Counted from the stretch's first letter, positions 7,799-17,323 are shown. The stretch: DNA of 64,000 nt from Bacillota bacterium (GCA_023435645.1 JAEYRK010000053.1:1-64000), one strand, 5' to 3'. Program-made: numbers and translations. The notes: generated by a model from the letters alone, not told the origin.

Positions 7799-8737
7799 AT
7801 GAAATTGCTCAAATCAAACAATAAAAAAACAAAGAATTATAAGCTAAAAAAGATATTACATAGTTGGCAATTATATATACTAGCTCTACCTTCAATTATT
7901 TGGATAGCACTTTTTTGCTATGGACCTATGTATGGTGCATTAATAGCCTTTAAGGACTATGCTCCATCAAGAACAATTTGGGAAAGTGATTGGGTGGGCC
8001 TATTATATTTTGAACGATTTTTTAAGTCTCCATATTTCTTACAGGTGCTAGTAAATACATTGAAGATAAGCTTTGCTACATTACTATTTACGATCCCTAT
8101 CCCGATTTTTCTTGCGCTCCTCTTGAATGGTTTTCGCATGAAACGATATAAGCGTTTCGTACAAACAGTGATTTATGCACCCAATTTTATTTCCATTGTA
8201 ACAATCGTTGGCATGATGACTTTGTTTTTGTCTCCTCATACTGGCATTATCAATCGATTGATCGTAATGGCAGGAGGAACAGCGATAAACTTTATGGGAG
8301 AAAAGAGTTGGTTCGTTCCCCTTTTTGTGATCTCTGAAATATGGCAGAAGGCGGGTTTTAGTGCGGTAGTATATTTAGCAGCGTTAGCAGGAGTATCACC
8401 AACTCTCCATGAAGCAGCCTCCATTGATGGATGCAATCGTTGGCAAAGAATACGTTACATTGACCTGCCTGCAATTACACCTACGATTGTCACTATGACT
8501 ATTTTGGCTATTGGAGGACTTATGAATGTTGGCGGAGATAAGGTTTATCTGATGAAGAATGACGTGAATGCCAATGTGGCACGGACCATTTTTGTTCATG
8601 TAACAGATATGGGAATTGGTCGGGGGCAGTGGAGCTATGCTTCAGCGGTAGGACTTTTTAATTCGGTAGTCAATATGGCTTTATTGTTTGTTGCCAATAA
8701 AGTTTCAAACAAGATAACTAAGTCAGGACTGTTCTAG
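7799..8737 (+). CDS. Carbohydrate ABC transporter permease, LplB/UgpA type
   Basis: Inner-membrane subunit of a CUT1-type sugar importer, with about six predicted transmembrane helices. The conserved cytoplasmic EAA loop that docks the ATPase reads EAASIDGCNRWQRIRYIDLP near residues 205-225. The start is uncertain: AGGAGG is only 2 nt from the ATG at 7799, while a TTG two codons on (7805) has an 8-nt spacing and may be the true start. It heads an operon with a second permease and two GH32 enzymes, so the substrate is probably a fructan or fructo-oligosaccharide. No ATPase gene is present; this family often shares a MsmX-like ATPase encoded elsewhere. Confidence 0.9.
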   Translation: MKLLKSNNKKTKNYKLKKILHSWQLYILALPSIIWIALFCYGPMYGALIAFKDYAPSRTIWESDWVGLLYFERFFKSPYFLQVLVNTLKISFATLLFTIPIPIFLALLLNGFRMKRYKRFVQTVIYAPNFISIVTIVGMMTLFLSPHTGIINRLIVMAGGTAINFMGEKSWFVPLFVISEIWQKAGFSAVVYLAALAGVSPTLHEAASIDGCNRWQRIRYIDLPAITPTIVTMTILAIGGLMNVGGDKVYLMKNDVNANVARTIFVHVTDMGIGRGQWSYASAVGLFNSVVNMALLFVANKVSNKITKSGLF

Positions 8738-8748
8738 GGAGGTTACTC

Positions 8749-9651
8749 ATGAAAATAAGCTTAAAACGCCGATCAAATTCAGATGTTACATTCGATATTG
8801 TCTGCTTTATCATCCTCACATTTTTAGCGTTAATCACCTTGTATCCATTGTACTTTATTGTAATAGCTTCCTTCAGTGATCCGGCTTCCGTTAACTCGGG
8901 TCAAGTATGGGTATGGTTTAAAAATTTTACTGTAGATGGGTATAGGCAGGTTCTGAGTGATATTAATATCCTCCGGGGTTATATGAACTCAATCGTTTAT
9001 ACAACACTGGGAACGCTTGTGAGTGTGTCACTTACTTTATCCGTTGGTTATTCATTATCCAGGAAAGATATGTATGGAAGAAAAGTGATTATGCTGCTAT
9101 TCCTATTTACCATGTTTTTTAGTGGTGGGATTATCCCCAAATATACCTTGGTTGCAAACCTTGGATGGATTGATTCCATGTGGTCTATGATTATTCCTGA
9201 TGCCCTATCGGTTTTTAATATCATCATTGCCAAGACATTTTTTAACACAACCATTCCTGATGAGCTACTGGAAGCTTCCATTGTCGATGGGTGTAAAGAC
9301 TTTCGATTTTTCTTTCGTATCGCTCTGCCCCTATCAAAATCATTAATCGCTATCATGGTGCTTTTTTATGCGGTCGGTAGTTGGAATTCATGGTTTAATG
9401 GAATGCTATATTTACAAGATAACGCCAGATACACCCTAAACCTCATATTAAGAGATATACTAATTCAGGTAAATGTAAATACCAGTAATATGAATATAGC
9501 AAGTCTAGAAAATATGCTGGCACAGCAGCGGATTGCCGAACTGGTCAAGTATGTAGTGATAGTTGTTTCAAGTGTTCCGGTTCTAGCGATATATCCATTG
9601 ATTCAGAAACACTTTGTTAAGGGAGTATTAATTGGATCTGTGAAGGAGTAA
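8749..9651 (+). CDS. Carbohydrate ABC transporter permease, LplC/UgpE type
   Basis: Second membrane subunit of the CUT1 importer, expected to pair with the permease just upstream (11-bp gap). It has six predicted helices, and the EAA loop EASIVDGCKDFRFFFRIALP lies near residues 174-193. It ends in the family-typical hydrophobic tail followed by QKHFVKGVLIGSVKE. GGGAGG is 7 nt before the ATG. The next gene begins 4 bp after the stop, so all are probably translated from one mRNA. Length and features are normal for the LplC/YtcP group. Confidence 0.92.
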   Translation: MKISLKRRSNSDVTFDIVCFIILTFLALITLYPLYFIVIASFSDPASVNSGQVWVWFKNFTVDGYRQVLSDINILRGYMNSIVYTTLGTLVSVSLTLSVGYSLSRKDMYGRKVIMLLFLFTMFFSGGIIPKYTLVANLGWIDSMWSMIIPDALSVFNIIIAKTFFNTTIPDELLEASIVDGCKDFRFFFRIALPLSKSLIAIMVLFYAVGSWNSWFNGMLYLQDNARYTLNLILRDILIQVNVNTSNMNIASLENMLAQQRIAELVKYVVIVVSSVPVLAIYPLIQKHFVKGVLIGSVKE

Positions 9652-9655
9652 CCAC

Positions 9656-11722
9656 ATGGAGAGTAACATATTTTCACATTCGGATATCATGAGCTGTGTT
9701 TATGATGGGTATTCAACTTCTAAAGCCTATGATTGGCACGAAATTAAATCGGGTATGAGTTGGACGATCAGTGTCAAGGTTTGTCCCTTTTGTTATGATT
9801 TGGATAATGAGGGGAAATATTCAGGAATAATATCACAGTATAAAGAGGACGATAACAAGGGATTCTTTCTTGGGACAGCACGTGACGGTATTCCTCTTGT
9901 TAGAATTGGCACCGGAGAAAAGCATATTACAGCAATAAATAATACGTTCCATTTATCCTTCTCTACTTGGACCAGGCTAACAGCTGTTTATTCTTGCGAA
10001 GATAACAGTATTGCTCTATATGCTGATAGAACATTATTAACCAAGGAATATGCCATAAATCCAATGCTGCCTTGTGATGAGAAATTAAGCATAGGTGTTA
10101 ATCCTGAAGGCTTATATTTAAAGGAAGGTGCTAATTTATCGTATTTTTGCGGCTTAATTGATGATATATCCATTTATAAGGATGCTCTATCAGCGAATGA
10201 GTTTTTCATTGACGATATCAATAAAAAACCCGAAGAGTGGCTCTTAGCTACTCCTCGACTTTATGATAGACATCGTCCGGAATATCATTTATCACCACCG
10301 AATTGCTGGATGAATGAACCCCATGCACCATTTTACTACAAGGGACAATATCATTTGTTTTACCAACGGAATAGGAAGGGTCCCTTCTTTTATAATCTGC
10401 ACTGGGGACATTGGGTCAGTGATGATTTAGCCCATTGGAGAGATCTGCCGATAGCACTAAGACCTTATGGTACTGACATTGATAAGGATGGCTGCTGGTC
10501 AGGAAGTGCTGCAATAGGACCTGATCAGATTCCAAGGCTATTTTATACTGCAGGAAATCAGTCTGAGACTCCAAATCAATCCATAGCCGTAGCAACCCCC
10601 TGTGATGTAAGGGACATAGAGCTGAAAGGCTGGCGTAAGCAGAATGAGCCAATATTAAGGCAGCCTCAGGGGATCTGTGCCACGGATGATTTTCGAGATC
10701 CCTTTGTTGTGAAGGGCCCTCATGGGTGGATTATGCTAGTAGGTGCTAGTCTTAGGGAGCAGGGTGGCACCGCCCTTGCCTATTCATCGAATGATCTCAT
10801 AGCTTGGGAGTATCAAGGACCATTGTATATTAGTGATTTTCTCCGTTATCCTGAGACAGGTACCATGTGGGAGCTTCCTGTTTTATTACCGGTTGAACAC
10901 AAATATATGTTCATGGTATGTGCTTGTGGAGTGCCTCATTCAAAGGTAGAGAACTATTATTGGATCGGAGATATGAACTGGGATAGTTTTAAATTTATTC
11001 CTGACCACAGCTCGCCCATACTTTTAGATATTGGAGGAGGGCATTTTACCGGCCCAAGTGGATTTATTACACCGGATGGTAGAAGTGTTATTTTTTCCAT
11101 CGCACAGGGCAGACGTTCTTTTCATACGGAACAGCAAGCAGGATGGGCTCATAATGCAGGAATACCCATGGAAATCTCACTGCATAAGAATCATGCACTG
11201 AAAGTATCACCACTGAGTGAATTAACCCTTCTTAGAGGGGAACGACTATTACATATAGAAGATGTAACTATTCAGGAAGCTAACCTGGCCTTGTCAGATA
11301 TGAAGGGTGATATGTTGGAAATACGTATGGAAGTGCTGTTAAATTGCCAGGATGTCTTTTGCTTTCGATTAAGACAGACGCCGGATCATACAGAATATAC
11401 TGATTTATATTATGATTATCCCAAGAAACAGTTTTACATAGATAGAAACCATACCACACTTGAGCCGGACGGCTATTGTACAGGCATACAAGGTGGAATG
11501 GTAGACCTAGCAAGTGAATCACTGAATATGATGATATATTTGGACAAATCAATGCTGGAAGTATTTATTAATGAGCAGGCGTGTCTGACATCACGCTTAT
11601 ATCCTACACGCCAGGATGCTTTAGGCCTTAGTATATATGGAAGGAATGATATAAGGATTAAACGATTATCGATTTGGCAAATGAAACCATGCTTTGGAGG
11701 TAAGAAGAATGATTCCGAATGA
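9656..11722 (+). CDS. GH32 family enzyme with N-terminal LamG-like domain (688 aa)
   Basis: Predicted intracellular fructan-active hydrolase or transferase, without a signal peptide. Residues about 25-190 look like a concanavalin A/LamG-type beta-sandwich, possibly sugar binding. The GH32 five-blade propeller follows, then a C-terminal beta-sandwich. The RDP motif is at 347-349 and the acid/base Glu406 lies in MWELP (usually WECP). The nucleophile motif, normally WMNDPNG, reads WMNEPHAP at 218-225, so Glu221 replaces the usual Asp. AAGGAG lies 7 nt before the ATG. It overlaps the next GH32 gene by 14 bp. Activity and linkage specificity are unknown; it may differ from ordinary beta-fructosidases. 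Confidence 0.85.
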   Translation: MESNIFSHSDIMSCVYDGYSTSKAYDWHEIKSGMSWTISVKVCPFCYDLDNEGKYSGIISQYKEDDNKGFFLGTARDGIPLVRIGTGEKHITAINNTFHLSFSTWTRLTAVYSCEDNSIALYADRTLLTKEYAINPMLPCDEKLSIGVNPEGLYLKEGANLSYFCGLIDDISIYKDALSANEFFIDDINKKPEEWLLATPRLYDRHRPEYHLSPPNCWMNEPHAPFYYKGQYHLFYQRNRKGPFFYNLHWGHWVSDDLAHWRDLPIALRPYGTDIDKDGCWSGSAAIGPDQIPRLFYTAGNQSETPNQSIAVATPCDVRDIELKGWRKQNEPILRQPQGICATDDFRDPFVVKGPHGWIMLVGASLREQGGTALAYSSNDLIAWEYQGPLYISDFLRYPETGTMWELPVLLPVEHKYMFMVCACGVPHSKVENYYWIGDMNWDSFKFIPDHSSPILLDIGGGHFTGPSGFITPDGRSVIFSIAQGRRSFHTEQQAGWAHNAGIPMEISLHKNHALKVSPLSELTLLRGERLLHIEDVTIQEANLALSDMKGDMLEIRMEVLLNCQDVFCFRLRQTPDHTEYTDLYYDYPKKQFYIDRNHTTLEPDGYCTGIQGGMVDLASESLNMMIYLDKSMLEVFINEQACLTSRLYPTRQDALGLSIYGRNDIRIKRLSIWQMKPCFGGKKNDSE

Positions 11723-13172
11723 CATAAATCAGTATATAGAAGAAAATGAAATCAAAATAAATGAAAGGTTTCGGCATAAATTTCATGCAATGCCTCCCAT
11801 AGGATGGATGAATGATCCAAATGGTCTCTGTGTATTTGAAGGTAAGCTACACCTGTTTTATCAATACCACCCATATGATAGCAAGTGGGGTCCAATGCAT
11901 TGGGGACATCAAGTAACAGAAAATCTTTTAGAGTGGGAGCATCTGCCTGTGGCGCTTACCCCCGGTAATGAGTATGATTTAAACGGTATTTTTTCAGGTA
12001 GCGCTGTGATAAAGGATGAAAAAATCAACTTACTTTATACTGGCCACACGGATAAAGGCGACACCATAAGACAGGTGCAATGCATCGCCTCCTCCAAGGA
12101 CGGAGTCACTTTTACCAAACATATCAACAACCCGATTATTGATGAAAGAAATATTCCGGATTTGATTGATATGAACAATTTCAGGGACCCTAAGATATGG
12201 AGCTTTAATCATAAATATATCATGGCAGTTGGAACAAAAACAAAGGACAAGAAAGGACAATTTGTCTTTTTCTCATCCTTAGATTTGTTAAATTGGACCT
12301 ATCTGAATACCTTTTGTTCAAAAGAAGATCTTGGTAGCATGTGGGAGTGCCCGGATGTCTTTACCATGGAGGGGGATTATATTCTCATGATCTCTCCTCA
12401 GTTTATGAGAGATCCTGATGGAACCATAGGGAATATACATAAAACCGTAATAGTAACCGGTACCTTTGATGAAAACTTAAAGTTTACAGAGAAAACTACG
12501 CAGATCATAGATTATGGTTTTGATTTTTACGCCCCGCAGACAGTGATGCTTGAGGATGGTAGGCGAATTATGATGGCCTGGATGAATATGTGGGATAGAA
12601 CCTACATACCGCATGAATTGAAGCATGGATGGTGTGGATCAATGACATTACCCCGTGAACTAAGGTGTGAAAACGGACACATCTATCAGGCTCCAATCAA
12701 TGAGATTATGGGACTTAGGAAGAATGAAATCAATTTAACAAAGCTCTGCAAAGCAAATAATCACCGCATAGCAATGGACACTGTGCAACTGAATCATGTC
12801 ATCGATATGGAAATGAGCTTTGAATTTGGAGCTTCGGGGCTACTTAATCTTTCATTATTCAATCGAGATTATACGTTAACATTGGATAAAGAACAGCAGT
12901 CGATTACTATAAGAAGAGAGAGTGCGAAATATCCAATTATGAGTAATGGGATAGCAGATAATGTGAGAACCACAAAGTATGATTATAGTGATGACAAAAC
13001 TCATAATTTACGAATAATCGTTGATGTATCCTCAATAGAGGTGTTTGTTGATTATGGTAGGGTCACATTGACAAGCCTATTATTTTCTGATTATACTAAT
13101 GATGTTAGTGTTTCCGGTCATGACATAGTAGTGCATCAGTTTTCTTGTTGGGACCTAAAATTTAAAGATTAA
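11709..13172 (+). CDS. GH32 beta-fructosidase / sucrose(-6-phosphate) hydrolase (487 aa)
   Basis: Predicted cytoplasmic enzyme releasing fructose from sucrose, sucrose-6-phosphate or imported fructo-oligosaccharides. All three canonical GH32 motifs are present: WMNDPNG at 33-39 (nucleophile Asp36), RDP at 159-161 and WECP at 212-215 (acid/base Glu213). A C-terminal beta-sandwich ends at SSIEVFVDYGRVTLTS. The start ATG lies 7 nt after GGAGG inside the end of the preceding GH32 gene, implying translational coupling. Since the locus carries an ABC importer rather than a PTS, the substrate is more likely non-phosphorylated sugar. Length matches the family. Confidence 0.93.
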   Translation: MIPNDINQYIEENEIKINERFRHKFHAMPPIGWMNDPNGLCVFEGKLHLFYQYHPYDSKWGPMHWGHQVTENLLEWEHLPVALTPGNEYDLNGIFSGSAVIKDEKINLLYTGHTDKGDTIRQVQCIASSKDGVTFTKHINNPIIDERNIPDLIDMNNFRDPKIWSFNHKYIMAVGTKTKDKKGQFVFFSSLDLLNWTYLNTFCSKEDLGSMWECPDVFTMEGDYILMISPQFMRDPDGTIGNIHKTVIVTGTFDENLKFTEKTTQIIDYGFDFYAPQTVMLEDGRRIMMAWMNMWDRTYIPHELKHGWCGSMTLPRELRCENGHIYQAPINEIMGLRKNEINLTKLCKANNHRIAMDTVQLNHVIDMEMSFEFGASGLLNLSLFNRDYTLTLDKEQQSITIRRESAKYPIMSNGIADNVRTTKYDYSDDKTHNLRIIVDVSSIEVFVDYGRVTLTSLLFSDYTNDVSVSGHDIVVHQFSCWDLKFKD

Positions 13173-13186
13173 GAAGGTGAGATATA

Positions 13187-14158
13187 ATGGCTACAATGAA
13201 GGATATTGCAAAGTTAGCAGGTGTTGGGCTGGGGACAGTATCACGTGTTATTAATAATCAGCCTGGCGTGAAGGAAAAGACACGGCTTTCTGTAGAGGAA
13301 GCAATCAGACAGTTGGATTATACTCCAAACGAGGTCGCCCGTGGATTTAAGACAAACTCCTCAAATATTGTTGGATTTATGACACCAACGATATGGCATC
13401 CTTTCTTTGCTGAGCTGACGCAGCATATCGAAAGTAAATTATATTCTCATGGTTATAAATTATTGCTGTGCATATCAGAGACAGATAAAAACAAAGAGAT
13501 TCAATATTTGGATATGCTGGAAAGAAACCGAGTAGCAGGTCTTATTGTTATAACATATCATGATTTTTATAATCAAATGAAAATAAATTTTCCGCTCGTT
13601 ACGATTGAACGGTATGTTTCTAATAAAATACCCCATGTCGCATCAAACAACTATCAGGGCGGAACCATGGCAACCCAGGCCTTAATAAAGGGTGGGAGTA
13701 AAAGAATCGCATATGTCGGTGGTGGATCAGTCATTGAAACCTCTGCCACAAAAAGAAGAGATGCTTTTATTGATGTAGCGAAACAGGCTAATGTTGACTA
13801 TGTCATTATTGAAGAGATACTTACCTTAGGATCAGAGCAGAAGCTGGCAAGGCGTTTATTTGATGAATATCCTGAAGTAGATGGTGTCTTTTGCAGTACT
13901 GATATGTTTGCACATTCTGTGATACAGGAAGCGGAAAAGCATGGTCGCAATATTCCGGGTAATCTTCAAGTCATTGGTTATGATGGAATTAAGTATACCG
14001 AGTATGATGAAATTTATTTATCAACGATTCGCCAACCACTGGAAGAGATCGCAGAAGCAAGCGTTAATAATTTGATCAAGCTTATCGCGGGAGAAGAAGT
14101 GAAACAAGAAACAATCCTTCCTGTTTCATATTGGAAGGGCCAAACAAGCAGAGAGTAA
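13187..14158 (+). CDS. LacI-family transcriptional regulator of the fructan locus
   Basis: DNA-binding regulator with an N-terminal helix-turn-helix (MKDIAKLAGVGLGTVSRVIN, about residues 4-23), a hinge helix (LDYTPNEVARGF) and a periplasmic-binding-protein-like effector domain. It is the last gene of the permease-GH32 operon, 14 bp after the second GH32 gene and with AAGGTGAG upstream, so it is probably autoregulated. Candidate operators with a GAAACGTTTC core lie at the transcription starts of both units of the locus (7771-7784 and 14327-14342). It is most likely a repressor relieved by a fructose-containing sugar. Effector identity is inferred from neighbours only. Confidence 0.92.
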   Translation: MATMKDIAKLAGVGLGTVSRVINNQPGVKEKTRLSVEEAIRQLDYTPNEVARGFKTNSSNIVGFMTPTIWHPFFAELTQHIESKLYSHGYKLLLCISETDKNKEIQYLDMLERNRVAGLIVITYHDFYNQMKINFPLVTIERYVSNKIPHVASNNYQGGTMATQALIKGGSKRIAYVGGGSVIETSATKRRDAFIDVAKQANVDYVIIEEILTLGSEQKLARRLFDEYPEVDGVFCSTDMFAHSVIQEAEKHGRNIPGNLQVIGYDGIKYTEYDEIYLSTIRQPLEEIAEASVNNLIKLIAGEEVKQETILPVSYWKGQTSRE

Positions 14159-14186
14159 GGACCGTTTATATCATAAATAATGCATA

Positions 14187-14228
14187 AAACCAGACCTGGT
14201 ATAGAATTCAATCGGGTTTGGTTTTTTT
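14187..14228 (+). terminator. Terminator of the permease-GH32-lacI operon
   Basis: An eleven-base stem with two wobble pairs (AAACCAGACC with GGGTTTGGTTT) is followed by seven T. It separates the regulator from the separately promoted solute-binding protein gene. Confidence 0.85.
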
Positions 14229-14293
14229 GTGCAAAATACACATAATAGCAGCGAATTAATGGGTAAAAAAATAATAATTTTGTTAAAATCATA

Positions 14294-14322
14294 TTGACAA
14301 CTAGCAAAACCTCTGATAATAT
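14294..14322 (+). promoter_or_regulatory. Promoter of the solute-binding protein unit
   Basis: TTGACA (14294-14299), 17-bp spacer, TAATAT (14317-14322). Boxes and spacer length are identical to the promoter at 7736-7764, with the operator in the same relative place. Confidence 0.85.
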
Positions 14323-14326
14323 GAAT

Positions 14327-14342
14327 TTGGAAACGTTTCAAA
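14327..14342 (+). promoter_or_regulatory. LacI-family operator (GAAACGTTTC core), site 2
   Basis: TTGGAAACGTTTCAAA overlaps the predicted transcription start of the solute-binding protein gene and repeats site 1 at 7771-7784. Repression of both units by the regulator encoded between them is the simplest reading. Confidence 0.8.
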
Positions 14343-14395
14343 TATACAATTCAACTAATTTATTAAGCTATCGTATGTTAAGGGAGGTATTACGA

Positions 14396-16006
14396 ATGAA
14401 AAAACGAAGTATGGTATTATTATCACTTTTGCTAGTTATGAGTTTCATTTTATTCGCATGCAGCAAGACTCCGAAAGGAAATGATAATCAAGCGAATACA
14501 CCAGTTGATAATAGCGCAAAAGCTGATAAACCGACAGATACTGCATCATCCTTTACGCTAGTCGGAAGAAAAGAGCCACTGGCTCCCGATTGGAATGAAA
14601 TGGAGCTATTCATCAATCTGGAAAAGCAAACAGGAGTACACATTGACTGGAATTTGGTTCCCACTGCAAATTGGGATACAAAGAGAAGCCTGATCTTAAG
14701 CGGTAATTTACCCGATGGGTTCTTTGCAGCAAGCTACCCTGATTATGAAATGAATGAAGCAATCAAAGATGGTGTATTTATTTCATTAACTGATTTAATA
14801 GAGGAACATGCACCAAATATCAAGAAGGTGTTCGAAAGAGCCCCCTATCTAAAGGCACTTGTTACCAGTGAGGATGGCAATATATATTCATTACCTGTCG
14901 TGGAAGAGCTTGCCTTAGGACATGCCAGAAATTTTGTCTCTATTAACAAGACATGGCTTGATGAATTAGGACTATCTGTTCCGGAGACACCTGAAGAATT
15001 TAAAACAGCATTAATCGCTTTTCGTGATAACGATATGAATGGTAATGGCGATCCGAATGATGAGATTCCCTTTGCATTCTTAAATATGTTCTGGTGTTCT
15101 GACATAGGTGATTTGATGGCTGCCTTTGGTGTGGCAGATAATAATGAGCATGTGATTGTTACTGAGGACCATGAGCTTGTCTTTACAGCCAACCGCGATG
15201 AATACCGGGCAGCACTGGAATATTTTGCGGACCTTTATAAAGAAGGACTAATAGATCCGGAAGCATTTACTGCAGCCGATCAATTCCAATTAATACTTGC
15301 TAAGGGACAGTCACACCGTCTGGGAGCTTATATATGGTGGGAGACTGCTGAAGTAGCAGGAGAATTCAAAGACGAATATGTTTTAATGCAGCCTTGGAAA
15401 AATGCAAGTGGCCAAAGGGTTACAGGCCGTTCTAATGATAAGGATGGTGGTAAAGGCGCCTTCATGATAACCTCCGCATGTAAAGATCCTGTGGCATTAA
15501 TCAAATGGGTAGATACTTTATATGATCCTTATATGGCAGCACAAGTTCATTGGGGACCTCCTGGAGAGGATAATTTATTAATTGATAAAGATGGTTATCT
15601 TGCATATAATCCAAACCTCAAAACAGAAGCCGGTGAGCGTCGTCAACAAATCGCTCCGAATGGCGTAGGCTGCATACTGAATGAGGATTTTGGAACAGTA
15701 GTAGATGCCGAGCCCCGTGCCATGGAACGTTTAGAGGATATCCGCAAATACTTTGAGCCATATATGCCAACAAATAACTTCCCGAAGGGGCATATCGCAT
15801 TCACTGATGCGGAAATTGGAACAATTGGTGAAATAGAGCAAATGATATCGGACTATGTTAGAGAGAGTCGCGCTGAGTTTATTACCGGAGGTGTTACTGA
15901 TAAAACCTGGAACGCATACGTGGAAGCGCTTGATACCTATGGTCTGGATACCTTGATGAATGTCTATCGCGAGGGTTACAAGCGGTATTTATCCAAATTG
16001 AATTAA
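14396..16006 (+). CDS. Extracellular solute-binding lipoprotein of the fructan ABC importer (536 aa)
   Basis: Predicted membrane-anchored sugar receptor of the LplA/type-1 binding-protein family. A lipoprotein signal peptide ends in the lipobox FAC with Cys22 as lipidation site, followed by a polar linker and the two-lobed binding domain. The ATG lies after AAGGGAGG; an upstream in-frame start lacks a ribosome site. Unusually it is not in the permease operon but in its own unit with a matching promoter and operator, so receptor levels can differ from permease levels. The high-copy receptor is probably followed by the fructokinase gene after a terminator. The ligand is inferred to be a fructo-oligosaccharide or sucrose. 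Confidence 0.92.
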   Translation: MKKRSMVLLSLLLVMSFILFACSKTPKGNDNQANTPVDNSAKADKPTDTASSFTLVGRKEPLAPDWNEMELFINLEKQTGVHIDWNLVPTANWDTKRSLILSGNLPDGFFAASYPDYEMNEAIKDGVFISLTDLIEEHAPNIKKVFERAPYLKALVTSEDGNIYSLPVVEELALGHARNFVSINKTWLDELGLSVPETPEEFKTALIAFRDNDMNGNGDPNDEIPFAFLNMFWCSDIGDLMAAFGVADNNEHVIVTEDHELVFTANRDEYRAALEYFADLYKEGLIDPEAFTAADQFQLILAKGQSHRLGAYIWWETAEVAGEFKDEYVLMQPWKNASGQRVTGRSNDKDGGKGAFMITSACKDPVALIKWVDTLYDPYMAAQVHWGPPGEDNLLIDKDGYLAYNPNLKTEAGERRQQIAPNGVGCILNEDFGTVVDAEPRAMERLEDIRKYFEPYMPTNNFPKGHIAFTDAEIGTIGEIEQMISDYVRESRAEFITGGVTDKTWNAYVEALDTYGLDTLMNVYREGYKRYLSKLN

Positions 16007-16019
16007 TCAACATATGACA

Positions 16020-16065
16020 AACCCCATTTATCGGACAATAAATATAGGATAAATGGGGTTTTATA
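16020..16065 (+). terminator. Terminator after the solute-binding protein gene
   Basis: Thirteen-base perfect arms (AACCCCATTTATC at 16020-16032, GATAAATGGGGTT at 16048-16060) are followed by TTTTATA. Partial readthrough to the fructokinase gene is plausible because no strong separate promoter is evident. Confidence 0.85.
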
Positions 16066-16129
16066 TGAGCTGATTTCAAAAGGAAATGATATATTCCTTG
16101 ATTGACTAATATTTGAAAGGGAAATGATG

Positions 16130-17053
16130 ATGGCAAAATTAATAACAATTGGAGAAGCTCTGATCGACTTTATGCCTGAAGGGAAGGGTAAATTAACTGA
16201 AATTGAACGTTTTAGGAGATGTGCAGGCGGTGCACCTGCTAATGTTGCCGCCAGTGCTGTGAAGCTTGGGGTGGACAGTATGATCATTACAAAACTCGGC
16301 CAAGATGCTTTTGGGGATTATCTGATAGCAGAAATGGCAAGAGCGGGAATCTCAACAGAAGCGGTAATGCGAACAAATGAGGCAAATACAGCCCTTGCTT
16401 TTGTATCTAGAACAGAGGACGGGGAACGTGATTTTAGCTTCTATCGATCACCATCAGCCGATATGCTTCTATCAGAAGCTGAGATAAAGCCGGAGTGGTT
16501 TGAAAAGGGAGATATCCTCCATTTTTGCTCAGTTAACCTGGTAGATGCACCATGTAAAAAAGCACATGATCGAGCAATTCATATAGCTAGGGAAAAAGGC
16601 TGTCTGATCAGCTTTGATGTAAATTTGCGATTTCCACTTTGGGATAGTGTGGATGAGTTGAAAAGGGTAGTGCATGAGTATATAAAAAAGGCGGATATTG
16701 TTAAAGTTAGTGAAGAGGAACTAGAATTTTTAGGAGAGTTCATCTCACCCTGTCGCATCATAACCGAAGGTAAGAAAGGGGCTCGTCTACAGAGGAAGGA
16801 CATGAATCTATATTCTAAGGGCTATAGCGTGTCACCGGTCGATACAACCGGTGCCGGAGATTCGTTTATAGGTGCATTCTTGGCAAGTATAGTTAAGCTT
16901 GGAGGTAATCTAGTAAATGATGAAAAAACACTCCGAGATGTATTGAACTACTGCAATGCAGTAGCAGCGCTCGTGGTATCGAGAGAAGGATCCTTAGGAA
17001 TCATGCCAACTGAGGAAGAAGTCATTACCTTTTTGATGCATGAAATAACATAG
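16130..17053 (+). CDS. PfkB-family carbohydrate kinase, probable fructokinase
   Basis: Predicted cytoplasmic kinase converting fructose to fructose-6-phosphate. It has the PfkB family signatures: an N-terminal GEALIDFMPEG and GGAPANVA, and the C-terminal DTTGAGDSFIGAF with catalytic Asp244 in GAGD (residues 238-250). The length of 307 is normal for ScrK-like fructokinases. Three consecutive in-frame ATGs lie at 16124, 16127 and 16130; the third has the best spacing from AAAGGG. It lies directly after the fructan importer and GH32 enzymes, which would supply free fructose. The substrate assignment rests on this context and could be another hexose or nucleoside. Confidence 0.88.
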   Translation: MAKLITIGEALIDFMPEGKGKLTEIERFRRCAGGAPANVAASAVKLGVDSMIITKLGQDAFGDYLIAEMARAGISTEAVMRTNEANTALAFVSRTEDGERDFSFYRSPSADMLLSEAEIKPEWFEKGDILHFCSVNLVDAPCKKAHDRAIHIAREKGCLISFDVNLRFPLWDSVDELKRVVHEYIKKADIVKVSEEELEFLGEFISPCRIITEGKKGARLQRKDMNLYSKGYSVSPVDTTGAGDSFIGAFLASIVKLGGNLVNDEKTLRDVLNYCNAVAALVVSREGSLGIMPTEEEVITFLMHEIT

Positions 17054-17323
17054 AAGAACAATAAGATTGGCATGAGAGCTACTTTATAATCATCCAAGGC
17101 TTACTCTACAGGATAATTATATATTTATTTGTTACTTCGTAAAATTAATATATCATACCAACCATTTCTTTCCTATAGTTACCCGATATTTTTTTCTACT
17201 ATCAAACTCCATGATTAAGATACTTCATCATAGGTAACGATTCAGAAGAATGGAGGAAAAGGTGCTTGTCTATGACGGAGAGAATTTTAAGAGTGCTGGA
17301 GTCCAGATAGTTGATTTAAGTAA

